A stretch of DNA of 64,000 nt from Pseudomonas bubulae. Lineage in GTDB: Bacteria; Pseudomonadota; Gammaproteobacteria; Pseudomonadales; Pseudomonadaceae. The stretch lies in assembly GCF_900618535.1 (NCBI RefSeq), contig NZ_UYJA01000003.1:496001-560000 (forward strand). The letters are read 5' to 3'. Under the pieces are notes generated by a model. It saw only the letters and a program-made list of their open reading frames with translations, had not been told where the DNA came from and ran no database searches. Every line of letters starts with the position of its first letter. Position 1 is the stretch's first letter. Positions 16,496 through 25,086 of this stretch are shown here, in pieces. A program made the position numbers and the translations under genes.

Positions 16496-17757
16496 AGGGG
16501 CTCCTGGACGGTGGGCAGCACCGCCGGTTGACGGCTGAGTTTCAGCAGCACGATATAGACGATGGCCGATGCGCCAATGCCTACCAGAGGCGCAATCCAT
16601 GGCGACAAATAGGCCAGCAAGGCGCCCACGGCATAGGCGGTCAGCCCTGCCAGGTTGTAGCGAGGTAACTGGACGCTGGCCAGGGCCGGGTATTTGCCGC
16701 GATGACGAAACCAGAAGTCGGCCATGATCACGCCGCCAATGGGCGGGATGACCGAACCCAGCAGCACCAGAAACGGAATCAGCATTTCATACATGCCGCC
16801 CATCGCCAGCAGCACGCCCACGGCGGCGGCGAGCAGGGTCATGGTGCGCCGGCGTTCGCTGCGCACCAGATGGCAGGTGGCAGCGGCCACGTTGTAGATG
16901 GTCGGGCCCTGGATCGTCCACAGGTTCAGGCACAGCATGACTACGGCGGCAAACGACAGGCCTTGCAGCATCATCACTTCGACGATGTCGGCCTGTTGAT
17001 AAACCATGGCGCACCAGGCGCCGGCCACGATCATCAGGCCATTGCCCAGCAGAAAGCTGACCACGCTGGCGGTCACGGCGATGCGTCCGCTGCGCGACAG
17101 CCGCGTCCAGTTGGTGGCCTGGGTGGCACCGCTGGCGAAGGTGCCAAAGACCATGGTAATGGCTGCCGAGACGGTCATGGTCTGCTGCGGGATCACCGCT
17201 GCCAGCCCGGAAAACCCGCCGACATGCTGCGTGGCGATATACATGGAGACGATCAGCAGGACAAACATCAGCGGCACCGAAACCCGCGACAGCACATCCA
17301 GGCCTTTGTAGCCGATGATCGCCGTGATGCTGAAGCCCATGCCGAAAAACACCATCAAGGGCAGGGTGAAGCCTTCGGCCAGGCCGAGCATCTTCACCAG
17401 CACGATGGCCACGGTTGCCGTGCCCCAGGCGTACCAGCCGAGTTCGGCAAAACCGAGCAGGAAGTCCGAGAGGCGGCTACCGGCCTCACCAAAGCACAAG
17501 CGTCCCATCAGCACCGTGTTCAGGCCGCTGCGCGAAGCGATCAGGGCCAGGGCGGCAGCATACAGCGCCAGCAGGGTATTGCCGATGGCCGCAATCCACA
17601 GCATATCGACAAAGTTGAAGGCCATGCCCAGCTTGCCACCGGCGAACATGGTGCCGGTAAAGAAGGTAAAGCTGAACAGCACCATCGAAATCGACAACAA
17701 CCCCTTGCGCGCTGAACGCGGGGCTTCGCTCAAAGGAAAATCGCCGGGTGAACTCAT
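16492..17757 (-). CDS. codB: Cytosine/purine permease, NCS1 family (CodB)
   Basis: 421 residues with about 12 hydrophobic segments. NCS1 features are present: an N-terminal region ending RKGLLSISMVLFSFTFFTGT, then AGGKLGMAF, a middle RLSRSGRIAVTASVVSFLLGNG and PPIGGVIMADFW in helix 10. E. coli CodB imports cytosine with a cation. GGAG precedes ATG 17757. First gene of the three-gene operon, overlapping the regulator by four bases; its substrate is presumably that of the downstream deaminase. Confidence 0.9.
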   Translation of the reverse strand: MSSPGDFPLSEAPRSARKGLLSISMVLFSFTFFTGTMFAGGKLGMAFNFVDMLWIAAIGNTLLALYAAALALIASRSGLNTVLMGRLCFGEAGSRLSDFLLGFAELGWYAWGTATVAIVLVKMLGLAEGFTLPLMVFFGMGFSITAIIGYKGLDVLSRVSVPLMFVLLIVSMYIATQHVGGFSGLAAVIPQQTMTVSAAITMVFGTFASGATQATNWTRLSRSGRIAVTASVVSFLLGNGLMIVAGAWCAMVYQQADIVEVMMLQGLSFAAVVMLCLNLWTIQGPTIYNVAAATCHLVRSERRRTMTLLAAAVGVLLAMGGMYEMLIPFLVLLGSVIPPIGGVIMADFWFRHRGKYPALASVQLPRYNLAGLTAYAVGALLAYLSPWIAPLVGIGASAIVYIVLLKLSRQPAVLPTVQEPL

Positions 17758-18111
17758 GGTCTATTTCTCCGCCTCGAATGGGTGCGCCGATATCGGTAGC
17801 ACACAGGAGCCAGAGCAATAAGCGGGCCTGTTTTGTCAGGGCGGGTAAACCGGAGAAAAGCGGGCACACGGCATATGGGCGGGTGTGCAGAGTGCCTATT
17901 GGCGAGCGAATATCAGGCTGAAGAATGTGCAGAGTGATTCATTTTGTGGCGCGGGCGCACTGTTTCGGGGTGATGGTTACACGTTCTGTGGGAGCGGGCT
18001 TGCTCGCGACGGGATCGCTGCGGTGTAACAGGACAATCGCGGGCAAGCCCGCTCCCACAGTGCCCAACAGTTAGAACGCAATGCTATCGCTGCGGATCCG
18101 CGAATCGAGGT
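17758..18111. other. codB upstream region with REP, no gene
   Basis: About 350 bases: the codB leader, then a REP pair at 17986-18060. No ORF with coding character. No PucR operator was recognised. Confidence 0.6.
17986..18060. repeat. REP pair (REPIN-like)
   Basis: CTGTGGGAGCGGGCTTGCTC faces GGGCAAGCCCGCTCCCACAG across about 36 bases. It lies between the start of codB and the end of the effector-like gene. Confidence 0.85.
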
Positions 18112-19381
18112 TTATTGCCCCTGTCTTTCAGCCATGGCCTGGGCGAAAGCGCCGGGCTCCAGTACCAGGGAAAGGCGCTGGTCCATCAGGTCCGTCTGGT
18201 TACCTTCGATCAGGGTGTTAAGTACACGTTGATTGATCTGTGAAAGTTGGCTATCGAGAAATTTCGCCGTGTCGGCCGAGAACTCCCGGTGCTCGATGCC
18301 ATTGATTTTTTCCATGTTGTAAATGGCCAGGGCCGGCAGCAACGATGTTTCTACATAGTTGTACTCGTGGGTATCCCTCAGGTGCCGGGTTTCGTCGGGG
18401 GTTAACGGCTGGTTCTTCTGTTGCCTGGCGTTGAGGAACGTACTCAGGTTGTCCTGCAAGTCCAGCACCTGAAGTTGCGCGATGCGCAGGTCAATGGACG
18501 CCTTGAAGGCCTCGACACTTTCAAAGTGCAGTGAAGGCAAGCTGGTGAACGCTTCTTTGTAATAAGCAATGGACGTATCTGTCGTCGGCACGCCCGTGTG
18601 GGCCAGGGTCAATGTAGTCCCCATATAGGCAGGGGCTGTATCAACACTGTGCGGCAGGGCAATCGGGAAATGATTGATGTCACCCTTGGCATAAATTTCA
18701 TTTTTGAAGGGAACCATCACGGCTTCGTTTACAAGCGTTGCCCCCCTGGCGCCCTGGGTTGTTTGCGCACTCGATGCGCCAAGCACGTATTTGTTGAATT
18801 TGTCTTTGGGGTCATGGGGCTGCGAGACACTGCGTTCTTCGTAATTGACGTTGTTGTAACCACCAGTAAGCACATTGCTGGCCAGCGTCCAGCGTCCAGC
18901 GATGACGGTGGGGGATGTCTTCGCCTCCAAGCCCTGTGCCGCGCACACTGTAATTGTGGAGTCTTAAATTCCAGTTTCTGCCTGTCTCCTTGTCCCCGGA
19001 CATCAAATAAATCTTGTCGAAAAGTTGAGTCCGAGCAGAGTCTTTTTTGCTCTCCTGCAGTGCGCTTTCATCCTCTTTCAAGTGTCGCAGTATGCCAATC
19101 AAATCTTTTTTGGTAATGAAGTCGATATCACCGGTTACTCCGGCCTTGCCGGCAAATCCCATTTCCTTACCTTGATCGAATGACAGATAGCGCCGGGATA
19201 TTTCCTGGTGGACACGATCGTATATTTCTTTGGGTGTACAGCAAGGTGGGGCGGCGGGAATGGCGCCGGCGCTGATGTGTGAAGTCCCCCGGGCAACGCT
19301 GTCCGTGGGGGTAAACCTGAAGGGGGAAATCGAGCTGAGATCTTTCATGTGTTTTCGTTCGTTCGATCGAATGGTGGTCAT
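18112..19381 (-). pseudogene. Cupin-like putative type III effector behind a hrp box, frameshifted
   Basis: Not recognised as a named effector. The 5' part (19381 to about 18900) and 3' part are in different frames. Removing one 7-base unit of the tandem CCAGCGT tract at 18882-18901 joins them into a 420-residue protein. In the joined protein, residues ~150-240 look like a cupin: GEDIPHRHRW, TGGYNNVNYEER, then GDINHFPIALPHS with GTTLTLAHTG. As the sequence stands, the upstream frame runs on for about 25 foreign residues (WTLDAGQQCAYWW...) and stops at 18812. The N-terminus is Ser/Pro-rich (MKDLSSISPFRFTPTDS), as in T3 substrates; ATG 19348 is an alternative start. A perfect hrp box lies about 95 bases upstream. 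The C-terminal 150 residues are helical. Either a recent pseudogene or a gene switchable by slippage. Confidence 0.65.
18882..18901 (-). repeat. 7-bp tandem repeat causing the frameshift
   Basis: CCAGCGT CCAGCGT CCAGCG on the plus strand: nearly three copies. One copy fewer would restore a continuous reading frame through HRHRWTLASNV. Tandem units of this size are prone to strand slippage. Confidence 0.85.
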
Positions 19382-19474
19382 CCTTCGTGGGAAACAACAT
19401 GTGAACGGTCAAGCAACACACTCCGGGAGCAGGGAGGGTATCGGCGACCGTGCAGTCCATTACATGTCTCGCAG

Positions 19475-19503
19475 TCTGTGGCCCGGGCTGCAGGGCGGGT
19501 TCC
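19475..19503 (-). promoter_or_regulatory. hrp box (HrpL-dependent promoter)
   Basis: On the minus strand the sequence reads GGAACC, 16 bases, CCACAGA. This is an exact match to the HrpL consensus GGAACC-N15/16-CCACNNA. It points at the effector-like gene, ending about 95 bases before ATG 19381 and 127 before ATG 19348, a usual distance for HrpL-controlled effectors. The chance of a full match at the right place and orientation is low. Confidence 0.8.
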
Positions 19504-19825
19504 ACAACGTGCAAGCGAACTGTTACCGGGGGTTAACAGGTACAAAGATCGCAAGTGTTATTGATAAGGCATCATGTCTTTATTGCCGTGAAAGTGTTTA
19601 TTGGATGTGAGTATGTATTCGGTTCAGTACGCTAATAATTAAGAGGGCTGTTCGTCTTTCCTTGTTATTTTCTTACACTTTGATATTTGTTTTGTTTTTA
19701 GTTCAAGGGCAAAGTTTGCGGCCCAATGGCCTGTTGCGTCGCCAGGTTTGCTACTGGTTTGCGAGCCTGTGCGTGCCTTCTCCATGCCCCATCTATCCAA
19801 GTGCACTATTAATGAGGTGAGCATC
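19504..19825. other. A+T-rich spacer between divergent effector-like genes
   Basis: About 320 bases without a convincing gene. It is noticeably A+T-rich between 19560 and 19700. I looked for a second hrp box facing the rightward gene and saw none. Confidence 0.6.
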
Positions 19826-21355
19826 ATGTTTATTTCCAGGTCAGGTACATCGCTCGATGCGGTATATGGCATCGACAGTCAAGGTAAGCCAGATGCCGTT
19901 GCTCAAAGCAGTCCCCATGGTGTTGCCCTGACGGATGTACAAAGACAGATGATCACCAACAGCAAGTTTTTTGAAGCGGGCGCCAGCATGGCCTTGTTGA
20001 ACCAGCCAGGCAGGATAGGTGAAGTGTTCGACCAGCACGCCGCACAACTGGCAACGGTGTTGCGTCAGGGGTTGAGCGAGCAAAGCGTGGCGGGTGGGCT
20101 TGCCGTCCATTACAAGGGACGGGAGCAGCCGTTGCGCGATGTTCTGCAGGCCACCATCGAGCCTTTGGCAGCACAGTCCGACCAGATTGGTCGGCAGATG
20201 AAACCCGGGCAGGCGCTGCAACCGTGGTTGATCAACACGCTGCAGACTCCTCTGGCCGGATGTACAGAAGGGTTCGACAAGCAAAACCATGTTGACCTGC
20301 TGACTAAAATCCGTGCGTCGAGCGCTTTTGGCAGCACGATGTGCCAGTTGATGGCCCCCGTAGAAGACGAGAGTCAACCCGGGCTCTATGCGCAGCACAA
20401 ACAAGCCAATACCGCGGCTTGGGTGGCCTTGCTGCGTGAGGCTGGTCTTGATGCGCAGGCAGATCAGTTCGCTGATCGTTTCAAGGAGTTTTCAAGCAAG
20501 ACGCGTACGCCGGCCTTTGACAATCCGCTCAGTCGTGCCCGCAGTGAACGGATGCCTATGGTGGAAGTCGGCGGGAAGTTGCGGCCGGTGAAGGGAGTTT
20601 ATGAAGATGCGGCCAAGCTCAAGATGGGGTTTGGGCTGGTGGTACAGAACACGGTCGACCCGCACAGCACTGAGCAGGCCGCCTTGCGCAAAGCGCTGGG
20701 TGATCGCAATCAGAATCTCAATGCAATTCCCCGTCAAGGTGCGCCGATTGCAGACCTGACCCGGCCTTTCACCATGTCAGAGGCTGAAATGGAGAACGTG
20801 CCGCCAGCCTATTCCCAGCAAGGCCTGACCGGCATGCTGGAGCATTTTTCAATGCTGCATGGCGTGGGTATCAATCGCTGGCAGCCCTTTGGCACATTCG
20901 CAATGGAGTCCAACCTCAAGGGTCTGCCATCTGCGGGGGCGCAATCCGGCAGTACCTGTGACGTGCTGCTGGCGCTCAACACGTTGAACCCGGATAGAAT
21001 CTATGGCAATGAACACATGGTGCTGGCGGCCGGGCTGGGTATTGCCGCCTTCATGAACTTTGGCGGCTACCATACCTTTGCCGAAACATTCCCGATTGCA
21101 GAGGCCGTTGCGGCTAATCGCCCCTATGTCCCCACCAACCTGGCGGCTACCAATCAGATGGACTTGTATCAACGCATCGAGACAGCAGCGCAAACGGCCA
21201 GCCCGCAAGGTGCAAAACAGCTTGGGCAATTCCGTCGCAGTCATGCTCAAGTGCTTGAGGGGTTACGTCACAATCAGCCGGATGGGCAGCAAGCCTTGGG
21301 TGCTGGCGTTGATTTCTACGCCACTGCGCAGCAGATAGCCGATTGGCGCAAATGA
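19826..21355 (+). CDS. Putative type III effector, weakly HopG1/XopAG/RipO1-like
   Basis: 509 residues, no signal peptide or membrane span. ATG 19826 follows AGGTGAGC at a good distance; the frame is open further upstream without a ribosome site. The first 50 residues are polar and Ser/Gln-rich with no acidic residue before position 11 (MFISRSGTSLDAVYG), as in type III substrates. From memory, the C-terminal third recalls the HopG1 family core: LTRPFTMSEAEMEN, then SAGAQSGSTCDVLLALN, and a Gly-rich MNFGGYHTFAETFPIAEA resembling the HopG1 H-S-x-x-E segment. This is a pattern impression, not an alignment. It is divergent from the hrp-box gene and followed by the left nrdA-end repeat. No hrp box of its own was seen. 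Function unknown. Confidence 0.55.
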   Translation: MFISRSGTSLDAVYGIDSQGKPDAVAQSSPHGVALTDVQRQMITNSKFFEAGASMALLNQPGRIGEVFDQHAAQLATVLRQGLSEQSVAGGLAVHYKGREQPLRDVLQATIEPLAAQSDQIGRQMKPGQALQPWLINTLQTPLAGCTEGFDKQNHVDLLTKIRASSAFGSTMCQLMAPVEDESQPGLYAQHKQANTAAWVALLREAGLDAQADQFADRFKEFSSKTRTPAFDNPLSRARSERMPMVEVGGKLRPVKGVYEDAAKLKMGFGLVVQNTVDPHSTEQAALRKALGDRNQNLNAIPRQGAPIADLTRPFTMSEAEMENVPPAYSQQGLTGMLEHFSMLHGVGINRWQPFGTFAMESNLKGLPSAGAQSGSTCDVLLALNTLNPDRIYGNEHMVLAAGLGIAAFMNFGGYHTFAETFPIAEAVAANRPYVPTNLAATNQMDLYQRIETAAQTASPQGAKQLGQFRRSHAQVLEGLRHNQPDGQQALGAGVDFYATAQQIADWRK

Positions 21356-21375
21356 CCGCGTAACTCCCCACCCCT

Positions 21376-21490
21376 CCAAAAAACAAAACCCCCGTCAAAC
21401 CCACCTGTTGCCAGGGTTTAACGGGGGTTTTGGGTCAGGCGGTTTGACCCGCCTGCCAGCTCAGCTTATTGGCAAGCTTCGCAATCCGGC
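21376..21490. repeat. Left direct repeat: duplicated nrdA 3' end plus terminator
   Basis: Runs from CCAAAAAACAAAAC to GCAATCCGGC and matches 27000-27115 in the same orientation with only a few mismatches and one length difference. On the minus strand it encodes the final codons of NrdA (…PDCEACQ stop) followed by the nrdA terminator. No nrdA body continues beyond it: the sequence departs at GCGTGC versus TCGTCA in the intact gene. It now separates the effector-like gene from the convergent MFS gene. Confidence 0.92.
21384..21432. terminator. Copied rho-independent terminator
   Basis: AAAACCCCCGTCAAACCC and GGGTTTAACGGGGGTTTT form a long stem with U-runs on either strand. It is the left copy of the nrdA terminator and probably stops both convergent neighbours. 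Confidence 0.8.
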
Positions 21491-21522
21491 GCGTGCTTTT
21501 GGACTCATATGTGGTATCCGGT

Positions 21523-22734
21523 TTATAGAGAGTCTTTAATTTTTTTGCTAGCACCGATAATTAATAGAACAGTCGTCACTGCAATAGCTTGGTATTCGAA
21601 CATGTTTCGTAGCTCTTCATGTGAAGTGAACTGTGTACTTAATATGAAAATAAGTACGCCGAAACATCCGGTTAAAGTGTTTAAGGTTGCGTAGGCTCTC
21701 CCGTGTAGTGTCGGATCAGTAATTCTTTGTGCATGGCTGAGACTTACAATGGATGTTTGGCATCCCAGGCCAATTCCAATATATGAAAAAAAGGCCAGAA
21801 GGAAAGCTTCAGATTGAGCGAAGATGAATAGTGATAACGCTAGGGTGGTCAGGCCCAATAGGGTGATTTTCAAAGTGCCGAGTCGTTGGGTGAGTTTTAC
21901 TATAATCAGTCCGCCAATGATTGCTCCAATAGAATAGGCGGCGTCAATCTGTCCATATGCATTTGCATTCAGATTGAGAGGTCCTTTTACGAAGGGGGCA
22001 AGTAATGCATTTGACATATATAGTATGTTTGTGTTTAGCAGTATCAGCAGATAGTATCCGATGAGGCGGGGTTGCTGGGTGATATATTGAAAGCCTTCAA
22101 GTATGGATCTCAGGTGAGCGACCAAATGGTTTAGCGTGCTTATCTTGGTGATCGCACTCGCACACGGCGAGTGAAGCGCCTTTGCCATATAAGCAATGCA
22201 GCAGCTGGATGCCCAGAAAATAGTACTGGCGATAGCGATAGTAAAGGTCGGCCCAAGAGTTACGAATAACATGCCGGAGCCTGTTGCTCCAATTATGACA
22301 CCTGCCTGCCCACTGGTAACAGAAAGTGCATTGAGTTTGAAGTTTTTTTCATGAGTTGCGAACGTTGCCAAAATGACACGCCAAGACAATAGTTGTATTT
22401 CTGCGCAAATGGACATTAAGAAGCTGACGGAGTAAGCGAATGCAGGGGATGCTCGATCCATGACAAATAACGATGCATATACCAGTAGTGTCAGGCAGCG
22501 CGTGCATTCAGAATATAGCACAAGCTTTATAGCTGGATATTTGTCAGCCATACTTCCGATTATCATTGAAAGAAATAGGCTGGGCAGTGTTGCAATCAAC
22601 AAGCTTATTGCCGCACTTGTGGCGTACCCTGTTAAGTCAATCACAATCCAAGTATTTATAAAAAAAAATATACCGGTTCCAGCCCTCGAGAAAAATATAA
22701 CAGTGGCATATGCGGGGACTGATATTCGACTCAT
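21523..22734 (-). CDS. MFS exporter (EntS/MdtH-like), last gene of the island operon
   Basis: 403 residues, about 12 membrane helices. The N-terminal bundle has the MFS loop GSMADKYPAIKLVLYSE after helix 2, and the C-terminal half has IVKLTQRLGTLKIT. The overall pattern (FSRAGTGIFFFINTWIVIDLTG near the N-terminus) resembles MFS_3 exporters for siderophores and peptides. It begins 21 bases after the arginyltransferase-like gene, so it is the last gene of a four-gene operon, a common place for a product exporter. Base composition is clearly more A+T-rich than the flanking core genes. Substrate unknown. Confidence 0.75.
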   Translation of the reverse strand: MSRISVPAYATVIFFSRAGTGIFFFINTWIVIDLTGYATSAAISLLIATLPSLFLSMIIGSMADKYPAIKLVLYSECTRCLTLLVYASLFVMDRASPAFAYSVSFLMSICAEIQLLSWRVILATFATHEKNFKLNALSVTSGQAGVIIGATGSGMLFVTLGPTFTIAIASTIFWASSCCIAYMAKALHSPCASAITKISTLNHLVAHLRSILEGFQYITQQPRLIGYYLLILLNTNILYMSNALLAPFVKGPLNLNANAYGQIDAAYSIGAIIGGLIIVKLTQRLGTLKITLLGLTTLALSLFIFAQSEAFLLAFFSYIGIGLGCQTSIVSLSHAQRITDPTLHGRAYATLNTLTGCFGVLIFILSTQFTSHEELRNMFEYQAIAVTTVLLIIGASKKIKDSL

Positions 22735-22755
22735 TACTCAGTGCGCCTTTAATCG

Positions 22756-23550
22756 TCAGGCGCTATGCGCCTGAGTAATGTAACGGAAGCCTGTCTCGTG
22801 TACGTCAATATCCAGCGTTATTGGATGGAATGTATTCAGATAATCGGATGACTCAAATAAGTGATTCGGTTGGTGAGGGCGCTCCATCAAAAAGCTCAGT
22901 TCGTTCATGTCAGATGACCATTGAGCGCCGTTAAAAAACTCGAACCCTTCAAAGTGTGCTTTATACAAGAATTTTTTCCCGTAACATGTGCCCATGTAAA
23001 GGTAGTTGCAGTCACGGTTGTGAAAGTAATTAATTGTTGCGGTCAGCATGAACGTGCCTAGCGATTTTTTTGGTTCGGTAATGTCATAGAAGGCAAAGTT
23101 ATAGTGTGCTATTTTAGGAGCTGTGTTAATTGTTACTAGGCCGACAGTTTTCTCTTTCCTGGTGAAGTGCATGATGTGCGTCGCATTTTCCGGATTGATG
23201 ATTCGGTTAAGTCGCTGTTCATTAATCACTCCTTCCCCAAATCGCTGTTCCGCACACTGTAGGCATAATTCACGGATGCTCTTGTCGATAACGAAATCGC
23301 TGATATTAATAAGCGTCATTTCTATATCTTGACAGGCTTTGAGCGTTCGTCGAGCTCTATAGGTAAGTTCAAATCTTTTCAGGGTAATTCTTGTGCTTCG
23401 GGTTAAATAGAATCTCGGTTTGCGTGAAGGTAAAAAGCCGCGGTCATAGAGTTCAACGATTTCTTCCTGTGATTCAGGTATGGCCCAAACAGCGTAAGGA
23501 AAAGTATAGTTTTTGTAGTCAGGGTTTGACTCCGAAAATATAATTCTCAT
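22756..23550 (-). CDS. Arginyltransferase (Bpt/Ate1)-like GNAT-fold protein without the Cys cluster
   Basis: 264 residues. Two regions follow the bacterial aminoacyl-tRNA-protein transferases Bpt/Ate1. ELYDRGFLPSRKPRFYL then RRTLKACQDIEM matches the GFRRSG…YRP…RR region of the N-terminal domain. FAFYDITEPKKSLGTFMLT then LYMGTCYGKKFLYKAHFEGFEFF matches the conserved FxFYDP…SLG and YxGY…MxYKxxFxPxE core. The CxxC pair normally in the N-terminal domain is missing. Family members move an amino acid from tRNA to the N-terminus of a protein. In a small operon with a methyltransferase and exporter it may instead aminoacylate a small molecule or peptide (inference). It starts three bases after the methyltransferase stop. 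Confidence 0.62.
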   Translation of the reverse strand: MRIIFSESNPDYKNYTFPYAVWAIPESQEEIVELYDRGFLPSRKPRFYLTRSTRITLKRFELTYRARRTLKACQDIEMTLINISDFVIDKSIRELCLQCAEQRFGEGVINEQRLNRIINPENATHIMHFTRKEKTVGLVTINTAPKIAHYNFAFYDITEPKKSLGTFMLTATINYFHNRDCNYLYMGTCYGKKFLYKAHFEGFEFFNGAQWSSDMNELSFLMERPHQPNHLFESSDYLNTFHPITLDIDVHETGFRYITQAHSA

Positions 23551-23553
23551 AAG

Positions 23554-24273
23554 TTATTTCACGCCTGTTAGGATCATTCTTTCGCTGTCAACGCTAAAAG
23601 GTTGTCCCTTATTATTATAGCCCTCTATATTTTTAAATCCTGCGTGTAGCATCCACTCCTTGATTTCTGTGAATGTCAATAGTCGGATGTTGTAAGGTGT
23701 TTCACTCAGTTCTCCATCTTTAATAAATTGGCGTCTAACATGAAGTATTCCTTGAGCAGGGTTGTAGTCGAAGTGGTCGATCATAAAGTTCCCTTCTCTT
23801 TCTAGAACACTTGAGGTGGGAAGGTATTTAAGGCAGCGATCACGATTAATATGATCAATCAAAAAACGGCCTCCTTTCTTCAATGAATCGTAAATTTTGC
23901 TTAATTGCAATTTGCAAATTTCGTCATTAGAGTATCCAAAAGATGTGTACCAACTAAGCGCACAGTCGAATTTTTCCCTCCAGAGCGTGTCAAGGAAGTT
24001 TTTGTTTTTGTATCAAATATCAAGGTTGCTTTTACGAGCGTTAAGGATAGCCAAGTCAAGTGCGTTCTGGCTCCAGTCAATGCCCGTTACACGATAGCCC
24101 CTGTGAGCAAGCTCATTGGAAATTCGACCATGGCCGCAGCCGATATCCAGTACGTGGTCACCTTTTTCAAGGCTGCAAAGATGTTCAATAAGAGTGCATT
24201 CTTTCTTCGTCCTCTCATGGGTAAGATAATTTTCTGAAAAATAAATATAAAGATAATCAAACGTATTTTTCAT
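23554..24273 (-). pseudogene. Class I SAM-dependent methyltransferase interrupted by one in-frame TGA
   Basis: Reads as one 239-codon methyltransferase with a single TGA at codon 87 (plus-strand 24013-24015). Before it: motif I VLDIGCGHGRIS near 40 and GYRVTGIDWS, ending NARKSNLDI. After it, in the same frame: FDCALSWYTSFGYSNDE, KKGGRFLIDHINRD and MLHAGFKNIEGY. The two halves together match the usual domain length. No frameshift is needed, so a point mutation (for example CGA or TGG to TGA) explains it; read-through is less likely. A restart at ATG 23910 would lack the SAM-binding motif. It lies 20 bases after the hydrolase gene and three bases before the arginyltransferase-like gene. Confidence 0.75.
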
Positions 24274-24293
24274 TATGAATTCCAGTCAACGTC

Positions 24294-24998
24294 TTATGTA
24301 ATCCATCTTAAAATGCTGTTCAAAGCCAGATGTCTACTGTGTGGGTATTCACTGAAGTGTGTTTCTAGATCGTGGCCAGCTTGACGAATACAATGGTGCT
24401 CAGCAGCGAGGCAATTTTGTGCGTATTCAATCAGTTTGCAAGGGATTTCAGCGGGAATGATCATGTCTTTTTCTGCAGAAATAATAAGCAGTTTCCCCTT
24501 GAAGTGTTGGATGATGGAAAAGCATTTGCTGTGTTCCCAACTTCGGTATTGGCGTATGCAGGATGAAAATGAGGGGCCAAATTTTAAGGTTTCAGCCTTT
24601 TCTGAATAAATCGCGGGTATCGCCAGCCCTAGGCGAGCAACCGAGATCTGTGAAGCTATATGGAGTGCATTATGCGCCCCCATGCTGAAGCCCATTATAT
24701 TAAGACCTTCCTGTAGGTCGAGTTTGTGGATCACAGCTAATGCTTGCTCGGTTCTTCTTTCCAAGCTGGAATGTTGCAAGTTTCCGCCGGTGTGCCCATG
24801 CCCAAGAAAATCAAATGCAATCGTTTCGACGCTATGAGAGTTTAAGTATGTTTGAAGACTGTAAAAACCTTTGCAGCTGGATGTGCCAGCACCGTGCATA
24901 AGCAAGACTGTTCTCTTAGGGGAGTTGCAGTGCCAGCGTTGTCCTCGTAAGTGTGCCGTTCCGCAGCGCACCATAAAGTCTTCGATTAGCCGTTTCAT
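24294..24998 (-). CDS. Alpha/beta hydrolase (serine esterase/thioesterase type)
   Basis: 234 residues. Elements of the fold are in order: oxyanion HGAG near 35, FDFLGHGHT, nucleophile elbow GFSMGA near 103, acid Asp in SAEKDMIIPAE near 175, and His in RQAGHDLE near 206. No signal peptide. First gene of the leftward operon in the nrdA-end island. Such hydrolases often release or edit intermediates in small biosynthetic clusters, but the substrate is unknown. A lux-box-like palindrome lies about 90 bases upstream. Confidence 0.78.
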   Translation of the reverse strand: MKRLIEDFMVRCGTAHLRGQRWHCNSPKRTVLLMHGAGTSSCKGFYSLQTYLNSHSVETIAFDFLGHGHTGGNLQHSSLERRTEQALAVIHKLDLQEGLNIMGFSMGAHNALHIASQISVARLGLAIPAIYSEKAETLKFGPSFSSCIRQYRSWEHSKCFSIIQHFKGKLLIISAEKDMIIPAEIPCKLIEYAQNCLAAEHHCIRQAGHDLETHFSEYPHSRHLALNSILRWIT

Positions 24999-25086
24999 AT
25001 CCTATCCTAATCATCGTCGAGTATTGGCCCGGTAGAGATTTGTAGGGGCGATATTTGTTTTTATAGACGTTGGCTGATAGATTTAC

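Noticed and set aside
19504..19825. A second hrp box for the rightward effector-like gene
   Set aside because: No GGAACC followed at 15-16 bases by CCAC found on the plus strand.
22640..22680. GGTTCC near 22674 as part of a hrp box
   Set aside because: No CCAC at the required distance; the region is coding for the MFS protein.
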